Origin: Solen grandis
Lineage: Eukaryota > Mollusca > Bivalvia > Adapedonta > Solenidae
Length of the DNA stretch: 64,000 bases
Direction: 5' to 3'
Assembly: GCA_021229015.1 (NCBI GenBank)
Contig: CM037783.1
Coordinates: 59,433,746-59,497,745 of the forward strand
Part shown: positions 41,101 to 54,100 of the stretch, in pieces
Position numbering within the stretch: position 1 is the stretch's first letter
How the letters are laid out: each line of letters starts with the position of its first letter
Notes under the pieces: model-generated
Told to the model about the DNA's origin: nothing
Database searches by the model: none
The model's input: the letters and a program-made list of their open reading frames with translations, nothing else
Program-made: the position numbers and the translations under genes

Positions 41101-44100
41101 GAATGACTCTTGTACATAATATATACTATATAGTGTTGTGTGTGCGTGTGTGTGTTTGCGTGGCAGACAGATTTCATCATCATAAGCAGTGACCTGCTTG
41201 CTTGATTAATTAATTGACACGGCTGGTTATATAATTAGCATTACAGCGTGATCTTTTCTGACAGTCATAAGGTCATGTTAAGCACCAGACATCCGATAAC
41301 AAACACGTACCAATCCTTCAATATTTCCTGGCAAGTAATTTAACCCTTTCCCTCATAGAGGACACCATGAAAAGACCTATGCGAACAGCATTAAACCAGA
41401 TAAGCCTGCGAGTAACTCGCAGGCTGATCAGGTTTTATGCTGTTGCGCTGCTCCTTAGTGGTCTGGAAATGAGGACTTTATAATTAAAATTTGGTATGGT
41501 TTAACTGTTGGTTTTCTGCAGATCAGGCTTTATGTGGTATCTATTGAGGGCGTCAAAATGAGTATATATGAGGGAAAGGGTTAATTCACTAGTAGACAGG
41601 TACTAGATCCCAACAAGAAATCTGTTGCCCTTCACTGCTATGATTTCACTCAGTTGTCTGCGGCAAAACAGTTTCTCATGATAGACATGCAGACGTCTGC
41701 TGACCTTTGGTGTATCAACCTGGTACAATCAACAGACACTTTAATAATTGTGTTTCCAGATACTTGTTCTTTTCTTTTTCCTTTATATTAATCCATAATT
41801 TTGTGTTTGATTGACAGCTATATTGGAGTATAAAGCCAGGGTACTATACAAGGTACCTAATCTCGAATTCTGCAGTATAGGCATTCATTTTGCTTTATCA
41901 GTCTGAAAATATAACGTAATGTCCACTTTTCTGCAAAAAGAGATAAGAATTAGGATACAACCAGATGGATTAATTAATATTTTAAGTTATGATACAAGCA
42001 GATGGATTAATTAATAGTTTAACTTGTAAAGGCTTGCATGCTCTTCTATCAGTGTAAATAAGATGAATTAATGACATATCAATTTACTTTAACTTGATTT
42101 TAATAATTTCTTTAAGTCTGTTCCCATATTAAACTGTTATTTAATTTGCACCTGGGAAGGTCATGAAAAAAATTCCTCCAGCTTCCAAGCAAGGATTACA
42201 CTCACAGCCTTGTGATCTGTGGTCATTGAAAGTTTCCAGTTAACCACAGAGCCTTAATTTATAATTTACTTTAACCATTTCCCTCATAGAGGAAACCATG
42301 AAAAGACCTATACAAATAACATAAAACCAGATCAGCCTGCTGTTCGCTACTCCTCAGTTGTCTGGAAATGAGGACTTTATGATTAAATTTGGTAAGGTTT
42401 AACTGGGGTTTTCTGCAGATCAGGCTTTATGTGGTACCTATTGAGTGCGTCAAAATGAGTCTATATGAGGGAAAGGGTTTTAATCAATGATTGTGACTAC
42501 TCCAGGTCTCAGATGAATGCGATGAGTTCTTAGTTCAGTAGGCCAGCAGTAGAAGTGTTTTCAGTGTGTGTGTAGGGGGGGGGAGGTATTGGTTGTGTTT
42601 CAGTATTGATTGCCAGACCCCTGTGATCACATTGATGCCTTGATCTCGCTAACAAATCGAGTCTGATCATGCATAATGTAACATGGCATCACCCGCCCCT
42701 GTAGGATGCATTACAAAACAAGAAGACCAAAATGTCGTGGTATAGGCCAGCATGTTAAAAGTCAAGCAAATTACAGCAACCCAGGATTCAAAGTTCAGAC
42801 CACAAAAAGAGTTTTTCAGTCAAACCTGTGATACAGTCGTGATACTTTTTGATATTGTTCTGACCGCAAATATCCTTTATTATATCTGTATAGCCCTTGG
42901 TGGTCGTCAAACTTTATGTTTCCGTTGAACATCTCTTGTTTGAATAGATATACAGATTTCATACTTGGAAAGTAGATACCATATGGGAAGAGGAAGATTG
43001 AGATTGATTTTCAGGATGATAAGGTCAAGGTCACTGTTGCTAAAAATAGATTTTTCATTTCCGTCAAATATCTACTTTTCTGAGTGAGGTATAATAAGAA
43101 ATAGTATATAAGATACCTTATGGGAAGAGAAAAATTAGGATTGATTTTCAGGTCAGTAACGTCAAGGTCATCATTACTAAAAATAGTTTTGCTTTCTCAG
43201 GGGCAACATTTGAAAACCTCATTTTGCGACATTTGACATGTTTCTTGTTTTTTAATTATTTATTAAACCATTTACAGCATTTTAGTAAGCAGGGCTCAAA
43301 TTTAACATTTTTTTCTACTCGCATTTTCCCGAAAATGAAAGTGTTAATTTTAAGTTTGTCAACCAATTCCTTCTCCCATTTCTTCAGTCTTTATCGCCAG
43401 TGCGTTAGATCTTTGTGCTTTCTTCGGTTTGTCGATTTCAGATTCTGTGCAAAGTTCATTGACATCACAAGATGTAAAAAAAAAATGGATATCTTTCTTT
43501 TTGACATTGTTCAAATGATGATCGAAATCAGCATCAGACGCGTTTCGTTTGCAAACCGGGACTAGTGTAGAAAAGGCCTTCATGGTCATTACGGGAGTGT
43601 AGATAACTTTTATTGACTGAAATGAAATTAATATTGTAATTTTAAACTTTAATAATTAGAATCATAATTAGAAAATAAAGCGGTATCAAGTATCAATATT
43701 CATTAGGGGAAATATTAATTGAAAACAGCAGATGTTTTAACATATATGTGTTTGTGTGTTGTGTAACGTAGTCCCGCATTTGATACTAATCATACAACAA
43801 TTTCCTGGTGTAAATTTTGCTTTTGATATTAAAAACAAGCTAGGATTGTTTAGTTTTGATGATGTTATTGATTACCTTATTGAAACTCTCATTAAGACAT
43901 GTTTAAGAAAATGTTTAAACCAAAATTTTCACTCGCAAAAAATGCTAGTGTAACATAACTCGCAAATTTCATTTTCTGCTCGCATTTTGCCGAAATGCGA
44001 GTGTTAATTTTGAGCCCTGGTAAGGTTGGACTGTAGTAATGCATAAAACTGTGAACCACCAGAACAAACTTGCATACCAAATACTTGACAGCTTACATAC

Positions 44101-45081
44101 TAGATTGCCTTACTGAAGTGCCCTTGTAGTCTGATTGGAAAACAATTGGAAATTTCCTTCTCTCATCATGCACTGTCTTCATGTAAGAGTAAGTTTCCGC
44201 AATGTTGTTAGATATATAGTTAAGTAAAGTTTACACAGTGAGCATAGAATGAACTATGTCAAGTGTTAAATGAAATTATAATCAATTGTTGATCATGTCA
44301 TATGTATGTCATGTAATTTTTGAGTGTCTCTAATTAAATAGGACATCATATCAACTGATAAAAGAGTAATAGCCAGTGAAGCAGTTTTCTCAATTGCAAG
44401 GGTCACGGGTGTGATACCGATATATCAGTTTATCATGGTATGATACATGTCAGTGTGTTGTTATGGCTGTACTTAAAGATTCATCCATTTGGCTGTTGGT
44501 TTTTTAACTTTTTAAATACTCATTAAATTAAAAGTTTTAATTTTGAGTTCTTTAAAGTTTTTTTTTTTCTTTTCTGTTTTTTTTTTTTTTTTTTTATCTT
44601 AACTGAATAAAGGAAGTCTCAACCTTTAGAGCTACTTTTATCTTTTATACTATTAATTTTCAACCGTACTGACACATTGAAACCCATTCATTTTTATTAA
44701 AAAAAATATGTATATTTGCAGCCATAAGTTTATATCATGAAAAGCATCATGCTGTGCTCCTGTTATATGGTAATCCTTTTGATACCCATCCTTACTGAGC
44801 TCAGACTATATTTGAGGTATTTACTCCCATTTCCAATGCAGACTATATCTTGATCTAACGTTAAATTTTGAAGCACAAGTTCTGTGTAAACTTATATAGT
44901 CAAGCCACAGGGGTCATGTGGCAACCCTAGCGTTTCTTATATCCAGTTACAAAATAATTCAGTCTAATTCAGCAATTATCATGACATCAAACCACCTTAA
45001 AATGAATATGCATGAGAAGCTGTACAAAAACCCTGACAAACAAATGCATATGAAGCTCATACTTTCAAGAGCTGATAATAC

Positions 45082-45135
<54 letters not shown>

Positions 45136-48100
45136 TTTTTTGATGTCTTAAATAAGTTCTGAATAATCATTTCAGCGAGTACATTCCAATGACAGATGGT
45201 GGCCAGGTGCGACTAGATTGGGTCTATAACGAAGACAATCAGCTATTCCCGGATTCCGACACGCGGCCCACCATTGTCATGCTTCCAGGTCTCACAGGTA
45301 AGCATCCTGTTATTCCTTACCATGCTAAATTTCTTTCTTAGATTTGTTCTTTCTTCATGCTGGATAATCATTGATTGTTTATGGGGTTGCTTGCTGAAAA
45401 TTATGCTGAATAGCAAACAATGCAGACCATGATCACACTAGACTGCATGGATGTGTGGGCAGATATTTGTCTACACTGTCCATGCAAGCTGATTTATGTC
45501 TACACTGTCCATGCAGGCTGATTTATGTCTGCAATGTTCATGCAGGCTGATTTATGTCTGCAATGTCCATGCAGGCTGATATATGTCTGCAATGCCCATG
45601 CAGGCTGATCTTGGTCTTCCTGTCAATGCAGGCTGATCTTTGTTTCAGCTATCTTAAAATTGGTTTGCACTATCAATGCAAGCTGATTTTTGTCTGCAGT
45701 GTCCATGATGGCTGATTTTGGTTTTTACTGTCCATGCAGTCTGATATTTGCCTGCACTGTCCATGCAGGCTGATCTATGTCTGCAATGTCCATGCAGGCT
45801 GATATAATTATGTCTGCAATGCCCATGCAGGCTGATCTTGGTCTTCCTGTCAATGCAGGCTGATCTTTGTCTTTAATGTCCATGCAAGCTGATTTCTGTC
45901 TGCAATGCCCATATAGACTGATCTTTGTCTTTAATGTCCATCAGATGATCTATCACTGCACTGGTTGTAAAGGCTCACACTGTCTTGTTAAACATACAAT
46001 AGCAATGCATAGATTTCAATATTATATACAGTATCTGAGTATTGACCTGTGGCTTGTTTCACTTAATATGATCACACTCATAAGAATGTTGTCCTGCATT
46101 GTGTCTGCTAATTTCTTATTTGCATAAGAAAAGATAAAGAAAACTGACTGACATTTCATTGAATTATTACTTTTTTTTGTTGAAAAAATAACACACCAAA
46201 AAAAATCATCTTTATTACATTACAGGTAGTTGACAGATGACTTATACATTTTAAGTAATGTACAATTACAATTATAATACAGAATAATACATTGGTCCCA
46301 TTTGATGCATAGTTATAGTGTCAGCCTGGAATCAGGAGGTAATGGGTTCAATCCTTGGCCGCTACATACCAAAATTGTAAAAAATGGTTCTGATTATATG
46401 TCCCTTGCTTTGCGCTGAGCATAATTATAATATAGGGGTAGTTCTGGGATTGGTTAGCCCGTTGTCAGGATAATGCGTGTCAGGACATGTGTGGTGTAAT
46501 GCCACTTTTCTATGGCGTGTTACTGCAGTGTGACAATCAGTTATGAAACTGTTTATAATAAATCATCAAAGTTAAGTAAAATGTTTTGTTAATGATTATG
46601 GAATTAAAGTTGTAAATTCTGCAACTTCTCATTTTCCCCTTTTTCTCCTTGAAATTGTTGTATGTGCATACACAGTGTACTATTTGTTTATCCTCTGCAA
46701 CAGGAACCAGCTATGAGTCCTATATCTTGAACCTAGTGACTGAAGCATCAAAGCTGGGATACAGGTAAGTGAATAGAGAATAGAAAATGTGGAATAGGGT
46801 TCAATGAATCCTAATTTTATTAAAGCTTTCAATGAGTGAAGGTAAACACCTTCAAAATTGCTTAAGCTTTTTTTAATATGATTTATGCAAAAAATGTTCA
46901 ATACTTTACAATTATTTCAATCATTTTGGATTTGCCTTTAGTTTAAGAATAACAGAAATTGTGTGTACCCCACAAGAAATAAAAAGATCACTTTGCTATG
47001 AAAGAAATAAAATTATGTAAATTACCAGATCTTAAACATGATTTTTTTGGTCAGATTAAAAAGTTGTTTCTATGTAGTTTCATAAAAATAGTTTCTGATG
47101 ATTTATGTTTCAGAACTGTGGTTTTCAATAACAGAGGGAACGGCTCCACCTTGCTGGTGAGTATCTTATTCTTTATAAAGGAGTGAAATACAATGTAAAT
47201 TTTACCAGTCCCGGTGTAACAGTCAAGTTTTTCCCCAGTCAGTTTCTTCCCCGGGGAAAATCTGGGCAGTTACACCGGTAGCCAAGTGGTTAGAGCGTCT
47301 GCCTCAGACTCAGGAGGTCATGGGTTCGATTCCCCGGCCGTGACATACCAAAGTCATAAAAAATAGTACTGTTATAGCTCCCTTGCTTGACGTTCAGCAT
47401 ATAATGATAGTTCCAGGACTGGTTGGCCCTGTGTCAGGATAATGTGACTGGGTGTGGTATCATGCCACATGTCTACGGCAGGATCATACTGCAGTGTGGC
47501 AGCACTATATCTGTCTCAAGTATACATAGTCTCAAAATGACTGAAATACTTTCGGTGGGACCTTAAACCAACAATGTAGATTTATCATTATACATTAAAC
47601 CTCACTAAACACCATCATATCTATGCCTCAATGAACAGATTGTCATAAGTCAGCTTACTTTGTCAAATTGATCCTCTGCTTTCCATTCATGTGAAATCAT
47701 TAATTTTTGTGGGACACTAATTTTTGTTGATTATCCACAAATATTAATCACCACTAAAACTGTTATTTTTATAGACCTCATGTTTTCTAGACCATGAATA
47801 CATGAATAAAGGTACCAGTGAAATTCTCTATAGTGTCTAATCAACAAAATTTGATATCAAGGAAAATGAATCATTTTACAGTAATTTGGTTTTTATACGC
47901 CACCGGAGGCAGTCATATATTGGCGTCATCTCTCCGTCTTTCCGTCCATATCTTGTGAACGCAACTCCTCCTACGAATGTATCTTTTCAAAACTTGGTCA
48001 ATGTCATTACTATAATGGGTAGATGTGCATGAAGTGGCAATTTTCCGGTTCATTGATTTTTACAAGATTTGTGTCCCTTGAAACTTAGTCTCTGTAGCTG

Positions 48101-51100
48101 ATTGATATTGCAACCTTGTGAACGCAACTCCTCCTACATTTCTGAATGAATTTTTTCAAAACTTGGTCAATGTCATTATTATAATGGGTAGATGTGCATG
48201 AAGTGGCAATTATCTGGTTCAATGATTTTTACAAGATTTGTGTCCCTTGAAACTTAGTCTCTGTAGCTGATTGATTTTGCAGCCTTGTGAATGCAACTCC
48301 TCCTACGTTTCTGAATGAATCTTTTCAAAACTTGGTCAATGTCATTACTATAATGGGTAGAAGTGCATGAAGTGGCGATTTTCCGGTTCATTGATTTTTA
48401 CAAGATTTGTGTCCCTTGAAACCTAGTCTCTGTAGCTGATTGATATTGCAGCCTTGTGAACGCAACTCCCCCTACGTTTCTGAATGAATCTTTTCAAAAC
48501 TTGATTTGTGGCATTTCTATAATGTGTAGATATGCATGAAGTGGCGATTTTCGGGTTCATTAATTTTTACAAGATTTTTGTCCCTTGAAACTTAGTCTCT
48601 TTAGCTGATTGATATTTCAGACTTGTGAATGCAATTCCTTGTATGTTTCTGACCTAATCTTTTCAAAACTTGGGCAATGTCATTACTATACTGGGTAGAT
48701 ATGCACAAAGCAGGGATTTTGATGTTCATCAATATTTGCAATAGTTATGCCTTTCTAAACATGGTCTCTGGAAAACACAATTCAAGTTTCTAAACAGGTA
48801 AAAGTGCATAAAGCAGGGATTTTCTGGTACAGTGATTTTTACAAGAGTTATGCGTAGAAAGAAAAAAGGATTCATATTGATACTGCTATTTGACCTTCTT
48901 TCATATTGGAAGCATTTTTAGGGTTCTATCTCAGTTCAGCTAAATTAATTTGTCTTACAGACTTCATTATGAGCTTATGCTTACAGAAATGTTAAAAGCA
49001 ATAATTAAAAGGCCCCTCTTGGTCTTTATATTTTGTGGCGGCATATATTGTGGCATCACTGGCACTCTTGTTGTTGTTGTTATGCCTTCTGTCTTATTTT
49101 TTTTTGAATATCACATGATCAAAAAGTATATCCAAGAGAGCCCTCATTGTTTGAGGATTAATAACATAGGATTAATTTGTACCTAAACTTGGAGACAACT
49201 TGGTGAACGTTGTCTTGGTAAATAATGAACATCAATAAAACACAATTTTGTTTAGTAGAACCCTTCTTCATTTTTATTGTGAAATAATACCAGTTCAACA
49301 AAACCTGTATAATATGGTACCACAATAACACATTACAGACAGCGAGGACATACTGTGCAGCCAATACGGAAGACATGGCTGTGGTCGTAGCCCATGTGAG
49401 GTCACGGTTCCCGAATGCACCTCTCCTGGGAACTGGTATCTCTCTTGGAGGGTACGTATACCATGGACCTTCCAGTTTTTATTATGAAAGTTGAAGCCTC
49501 ACCTTTATCTTTTGTTAAAAGATGGTTTTTCATTTTATGACTCACAAACATGTCTGTGTTGGATATAACTCAAAAACTCTAAACCAAATGCGTGTAATGA
49601 CGATTTACTGAAAATAGACAAGTACATAACAATCAACAAACATTCACACAAAATAATCAATGCTTATGGTGTCCAGAGAACAATATAAACACAAAAAAAA
49701 TACTGTTATATAAATCGGTTGCCATGGTAACTGATAGAAAATTAGGTGACATGTTGTTCTTCTTAGTAAATATATATTCATACCTAGAAAAGTTTCAACC
49801 TTACTATAATATACAATGCAACATATCAACAATTTAATTCATGTCCCAAATGAACTTCCATAAAATATCATTCCAAATGAATGACCCTAATGAGCCACCG
49901 TAGAAAACTTTTAAAATATTTTGACAAGCAAAATATCTAAGAAATATGTATACATGAAAGATACTAGTAAATGCACAAGATAAAGAAATTACTGCATAAA
50001 TAAATCCTCACCGATTTATGAGTATATTTGTCATATTCAACACAAAGTATCTAGAAAGGTTGTTCATTGAAATGCCTGGAAAAAACTGATTTAAGATGGC
50101 TGACCACGTGTATAATTCGCCCCTGGCTTACTTCGAAACAAACTTTCGGACTATAGTAATTTCAACCGAGACAGAAGATACAATGTCCATGTGTGTTACT
50201 GTGTAGACCAGGTCAACCACTGGTCACATGATATCCCAGTATGGTGATTTGATTATCTGACATTCAATGTAAACGTAATTTGAATATATTTGTAATTAGC
50301 AGTAGAAAGATTAATTGACTGGCTTTTGTAGGTTTCCTCATGATTTACTCAAAAAGTTGTTGGTGGACCGTAAATCAGCCTAATGCCACATTTTTTGTTT
50401 CCATAGCAATATTTGCATCCATATCTGCATCACTTTAAATCCTTGTTCCATACATCAGTATCAGTTGAAGTGCATGTCTTTCTTTTAAGTTAAGCTTCTT
50501 AGTTTGAAACTGACATTATTGGATCAAAACATTCCTATTAAAATATTTGCAATTGTTCAGTTTATGTGAGTAAAGTCAAAGGATTAAGATATATATTTTT
50601 TTTATAAGAGTATCTTAAGGTAAAGCCTCTGTAATGGTTCCGCTACATTTCGGACCTCATGGCTGTTCATGGAGATAACCAAGTTTTCCAATTTCATTGG
50701 TATTTATTTCTGGTAGGTAGTGTCAAGACTTGCGGACTAAGTGATTACCTTAATTATACTTCTTTATTCAAGACATAATCAATTCACATGAGACAGTAAT
50801 GTTGTTTTCCATTGGCAAGGTGTTTACTTTGGTCAATAGCAAATTTGAAGGGTCTGGCAGTAGTAGTATTATATATACATGTAGTGATATATGATGCACC
50901 TTTCAGAGACCCCTTTGAAAGAAATAGTTAAATGTTCTGTATATGATTGTCATTTGTATCACTAATGATGTCTGCACTGTGATTAAATCTCTCAGTAAGT
51001 GATTCTGTATGGATATGTAAATACAGATCCTGATTACAAGACATTGAAATGGACCAACGATTCTTAACTTTACAATAAATAGGTATATATTGATGCTGTA

Positions 51101-54100
51101 GGGCATTGGGGAATTAGGGACAAGAAAGAAAAAAACAGTAAGAGGAATATGAATAACAGAAATTTCATTTCGAATTTATAGTTAATGATACAAATTTCTG
51201 TAAAGCAGAATGTAAATTTTAAAAAAAAAGGAAATAAAAAAATGTTTAGAACCCAGAAGTACAAATGCATGCATGTGAATGTATAAAAAAATGCTGTTAA
51301 ACATACATTTCAAAAGACTATTCTAAGATAATGTAGGTACACGTATAAACAGATTAAAATTAATAAATTATCAAATAAATGTCAACAAAAACAGTTATCT
51401 ACTGGCTTTCTCATGAAACTAAATTTTATGAAATTGAAATCCTCCTTGCAGGATGATCCTATTTACGTACCTGGCCAAGACAGGTAAGGACTGTGGGATG
51501 CTGGCGGGTATGTGTGTGTCCATGGCTTGGAACGTGTTTGAGTCTGTCAACACGCTGGAGAAACCAGGTATCAACAAACATGTCCTGAATAGAACACTCG
51601 CTAAAGGCCTTGTGAACAACTTTAAGGAGTAAGTTATAATTTTATTATGAAGCAAGAAAAATATGCAAATGTAACAAATAATAAACCTGCCCCACAAGGT
51701 GGGGTTTCAATAGGACTTGCATACATTGTCATATCATGCCTTATCTGATTCATTTAGGTTGGAGTGGTGGCTTACTGGTAATGTATTGGACTGCTAACCC
51801 AAGGGTCCAGGGTTTGAATCCCGGTAATACCTTGGTTCATCTAGACAGTGGTTAAAGGGCTTTGCATGTATTAATGCTATATACCGGGCATGTTCAAGAA
51901 CTAGGGAGTCTATTTCAGAATGAGCTATGGTAGCACACCCAGATCCCTTGTATCCGCATCTGTCTCTGTGTGTAGGTGCACCTGTCTAGAGATGCTAAGG
52001 GAGGGCAACCCTTGCAGAAAAAGTCCTAAGAGAATTGAAGTCAAAGGTGCTGGGCCTTAAAGACATTGTCTGCCAAAAACCGCAGCAGATTGCAAACACA
52101 AACAACAGCAACTGATCCACTCCCATTTTTCCCAATATATTTTCATATTTTTATGTGAAGGGAGTGTAACAGTGGTTTTATAACCATAATTTATTATGCT
52201 GCATGTAGTGCAAAAGATTTTTTTTTTTTTTAATACCAGGGTTCATATGTTTCAAATCAGTGACTTTTTTAAGGGAGCATTTCTGTTTAATCCTTCCTGA
52301 TTATTTATTAAAACATATACTGTGGCAGATAATAATTCCCTTTATCTAATGAATAGATGTGGTTTGAGAACTAATTATTTAAGAAATTTTTAGATTTGTA
52401 AAATTGGAAGTTCATATTAAAAATTATCAGTACAGTACAGTTTTGCATACCTGTGTAAGTGGCCACCTTTATGAAGAGACCAGTGGATGATATCACAAAT
52501 CACTTTAAGTAATGATATATTTCTTTATGCCCTGATCTTTTATTTATATTCACAATCCAGCTTAAGAAAAAGATTTATACAAGAACTTTCTTATTGTTAG
52601 AAAATTTTTGATTGCTGGACAGTAATATCCAACTTTTAATGGTGTATAAAATTAGAGACTAACAGGTTAAAATTAATGCTAGTGCAGCTTATACATCTAG
52701 TGTTCCAATACAATGCAGTATCAAGACTTGGACCCAAAATATAGCATGTTATAGTGAAACTTCACAGTATTATGATATTTGCATTTCTGTTGCTCATTTT
52801 TTTAAGACAGATCCATTCTTTAAATTCTAAATGAAAAATACGGTAATGTAAAAATGAGTACATGAATTATTTTGAGGTCAAAGATATATTCATTTTGCCA
52901 TTCACCTGTCAAAATGACATCTGTACTTTTGTTTCATTCCAGAAACCTTCATCTCTTTGAAACACATATAGAGGATGTTGACCATGTATTGAAGGTAAGG
53001 CAGATTTTGTTTGTACGTTTTGCTGGAGTTTATTGTCACCATGACAACATTCCAGTGATATAGCAGCTTCTAAAAAAAAAACAGATGGCAGAAAACTCCA
53101 AGTGCACAGAGGCATCTGGGTAGAGCCACCAACATGCTGCAAACCAGCTGATAGGCTTCCTCTGATGATAAATCTGAGTGTCCCAGCTGGGATTTGAACC
53201 CATTGCAGTGAGGGGTCACATGACTTTAACTACAAAGACCCCAAGGTACAGTTTACCAATGGAGATAAGTCTGTTATACTTAATCTCAAATAAGTTTTCA
53301 GGAAAATTACCTATTTTTCAACAGGTATAAATCCAAATCAGGCTGCTAGTGACTCAAAGGCCAGTAAAGTTTTATACTGTAAACTGTTCATCAGTCCCTC
53401 TGAAATGAGAAGGCTACATTGTAAAATCTGTTCAGAAAAACATGGTTCAATTGAATGGTTCAGATTACAAGTGTCATCAAACATCATTATGCATATGCTT
53501 ATTGAATAAAATTGATTATCATGAAAATTGTGACTTGGTTAATAATTCATTAATTTGTTGATGGATAGCAATTGAACAGCTAAAAGCAAAAACACTAAGT
53601 TTTGGTTGGCTTTTCTTTGAGAACTATGGTAAATGTCTGTAAAAATTGAAGAAACAGATCTTATACAATGTTTTTCCCAACCATTTAATTGTACATTTCC
53701 AGGGTAACATTACCCCAACTTGTAACACTTGAGAAAAAGTCTTCCTCATGTTAACTGCTGGTAAACAATCTTGATTATACATTTCCATGGTAATTCATTT
53801 CAGAGTACAACAATCCGAGAGTTTGACGACCGGTTTACGGCCCCGATGTTCGGATACCCCACCTGGCAGGACTACTACCGAGATGCCTGTATCCATGACA
53901 AGGTCCATGCGCTGGAGGTGCCGGTCTTCTGCCTCAATGCTGCTGATGACCCGTTCTCACCTAAACATGGTAAGTGATGCTATGGTTATATGCCTTTTCA
54001 GTTTGATTGGGGTACAAGTTCTTACTGTTTATATGCTAATCCTTTGTGAAGTTTCTTGGGGTTGAACGGGTACTTTGTTCATGATACGGTCATTAAAGAT

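Noticed and set aside
43224..43565. 113-codon open frame
   Set aside because: It crosses the boundary of the element at 43290-44019, is Phe/Ser-rich, and has no recognisable domain.
53787..54065. 92-codon frame overlapping ABHD exon 9
   Set aside because: It is in a different frame from the conserved hydrolase exon and runs into the intron.
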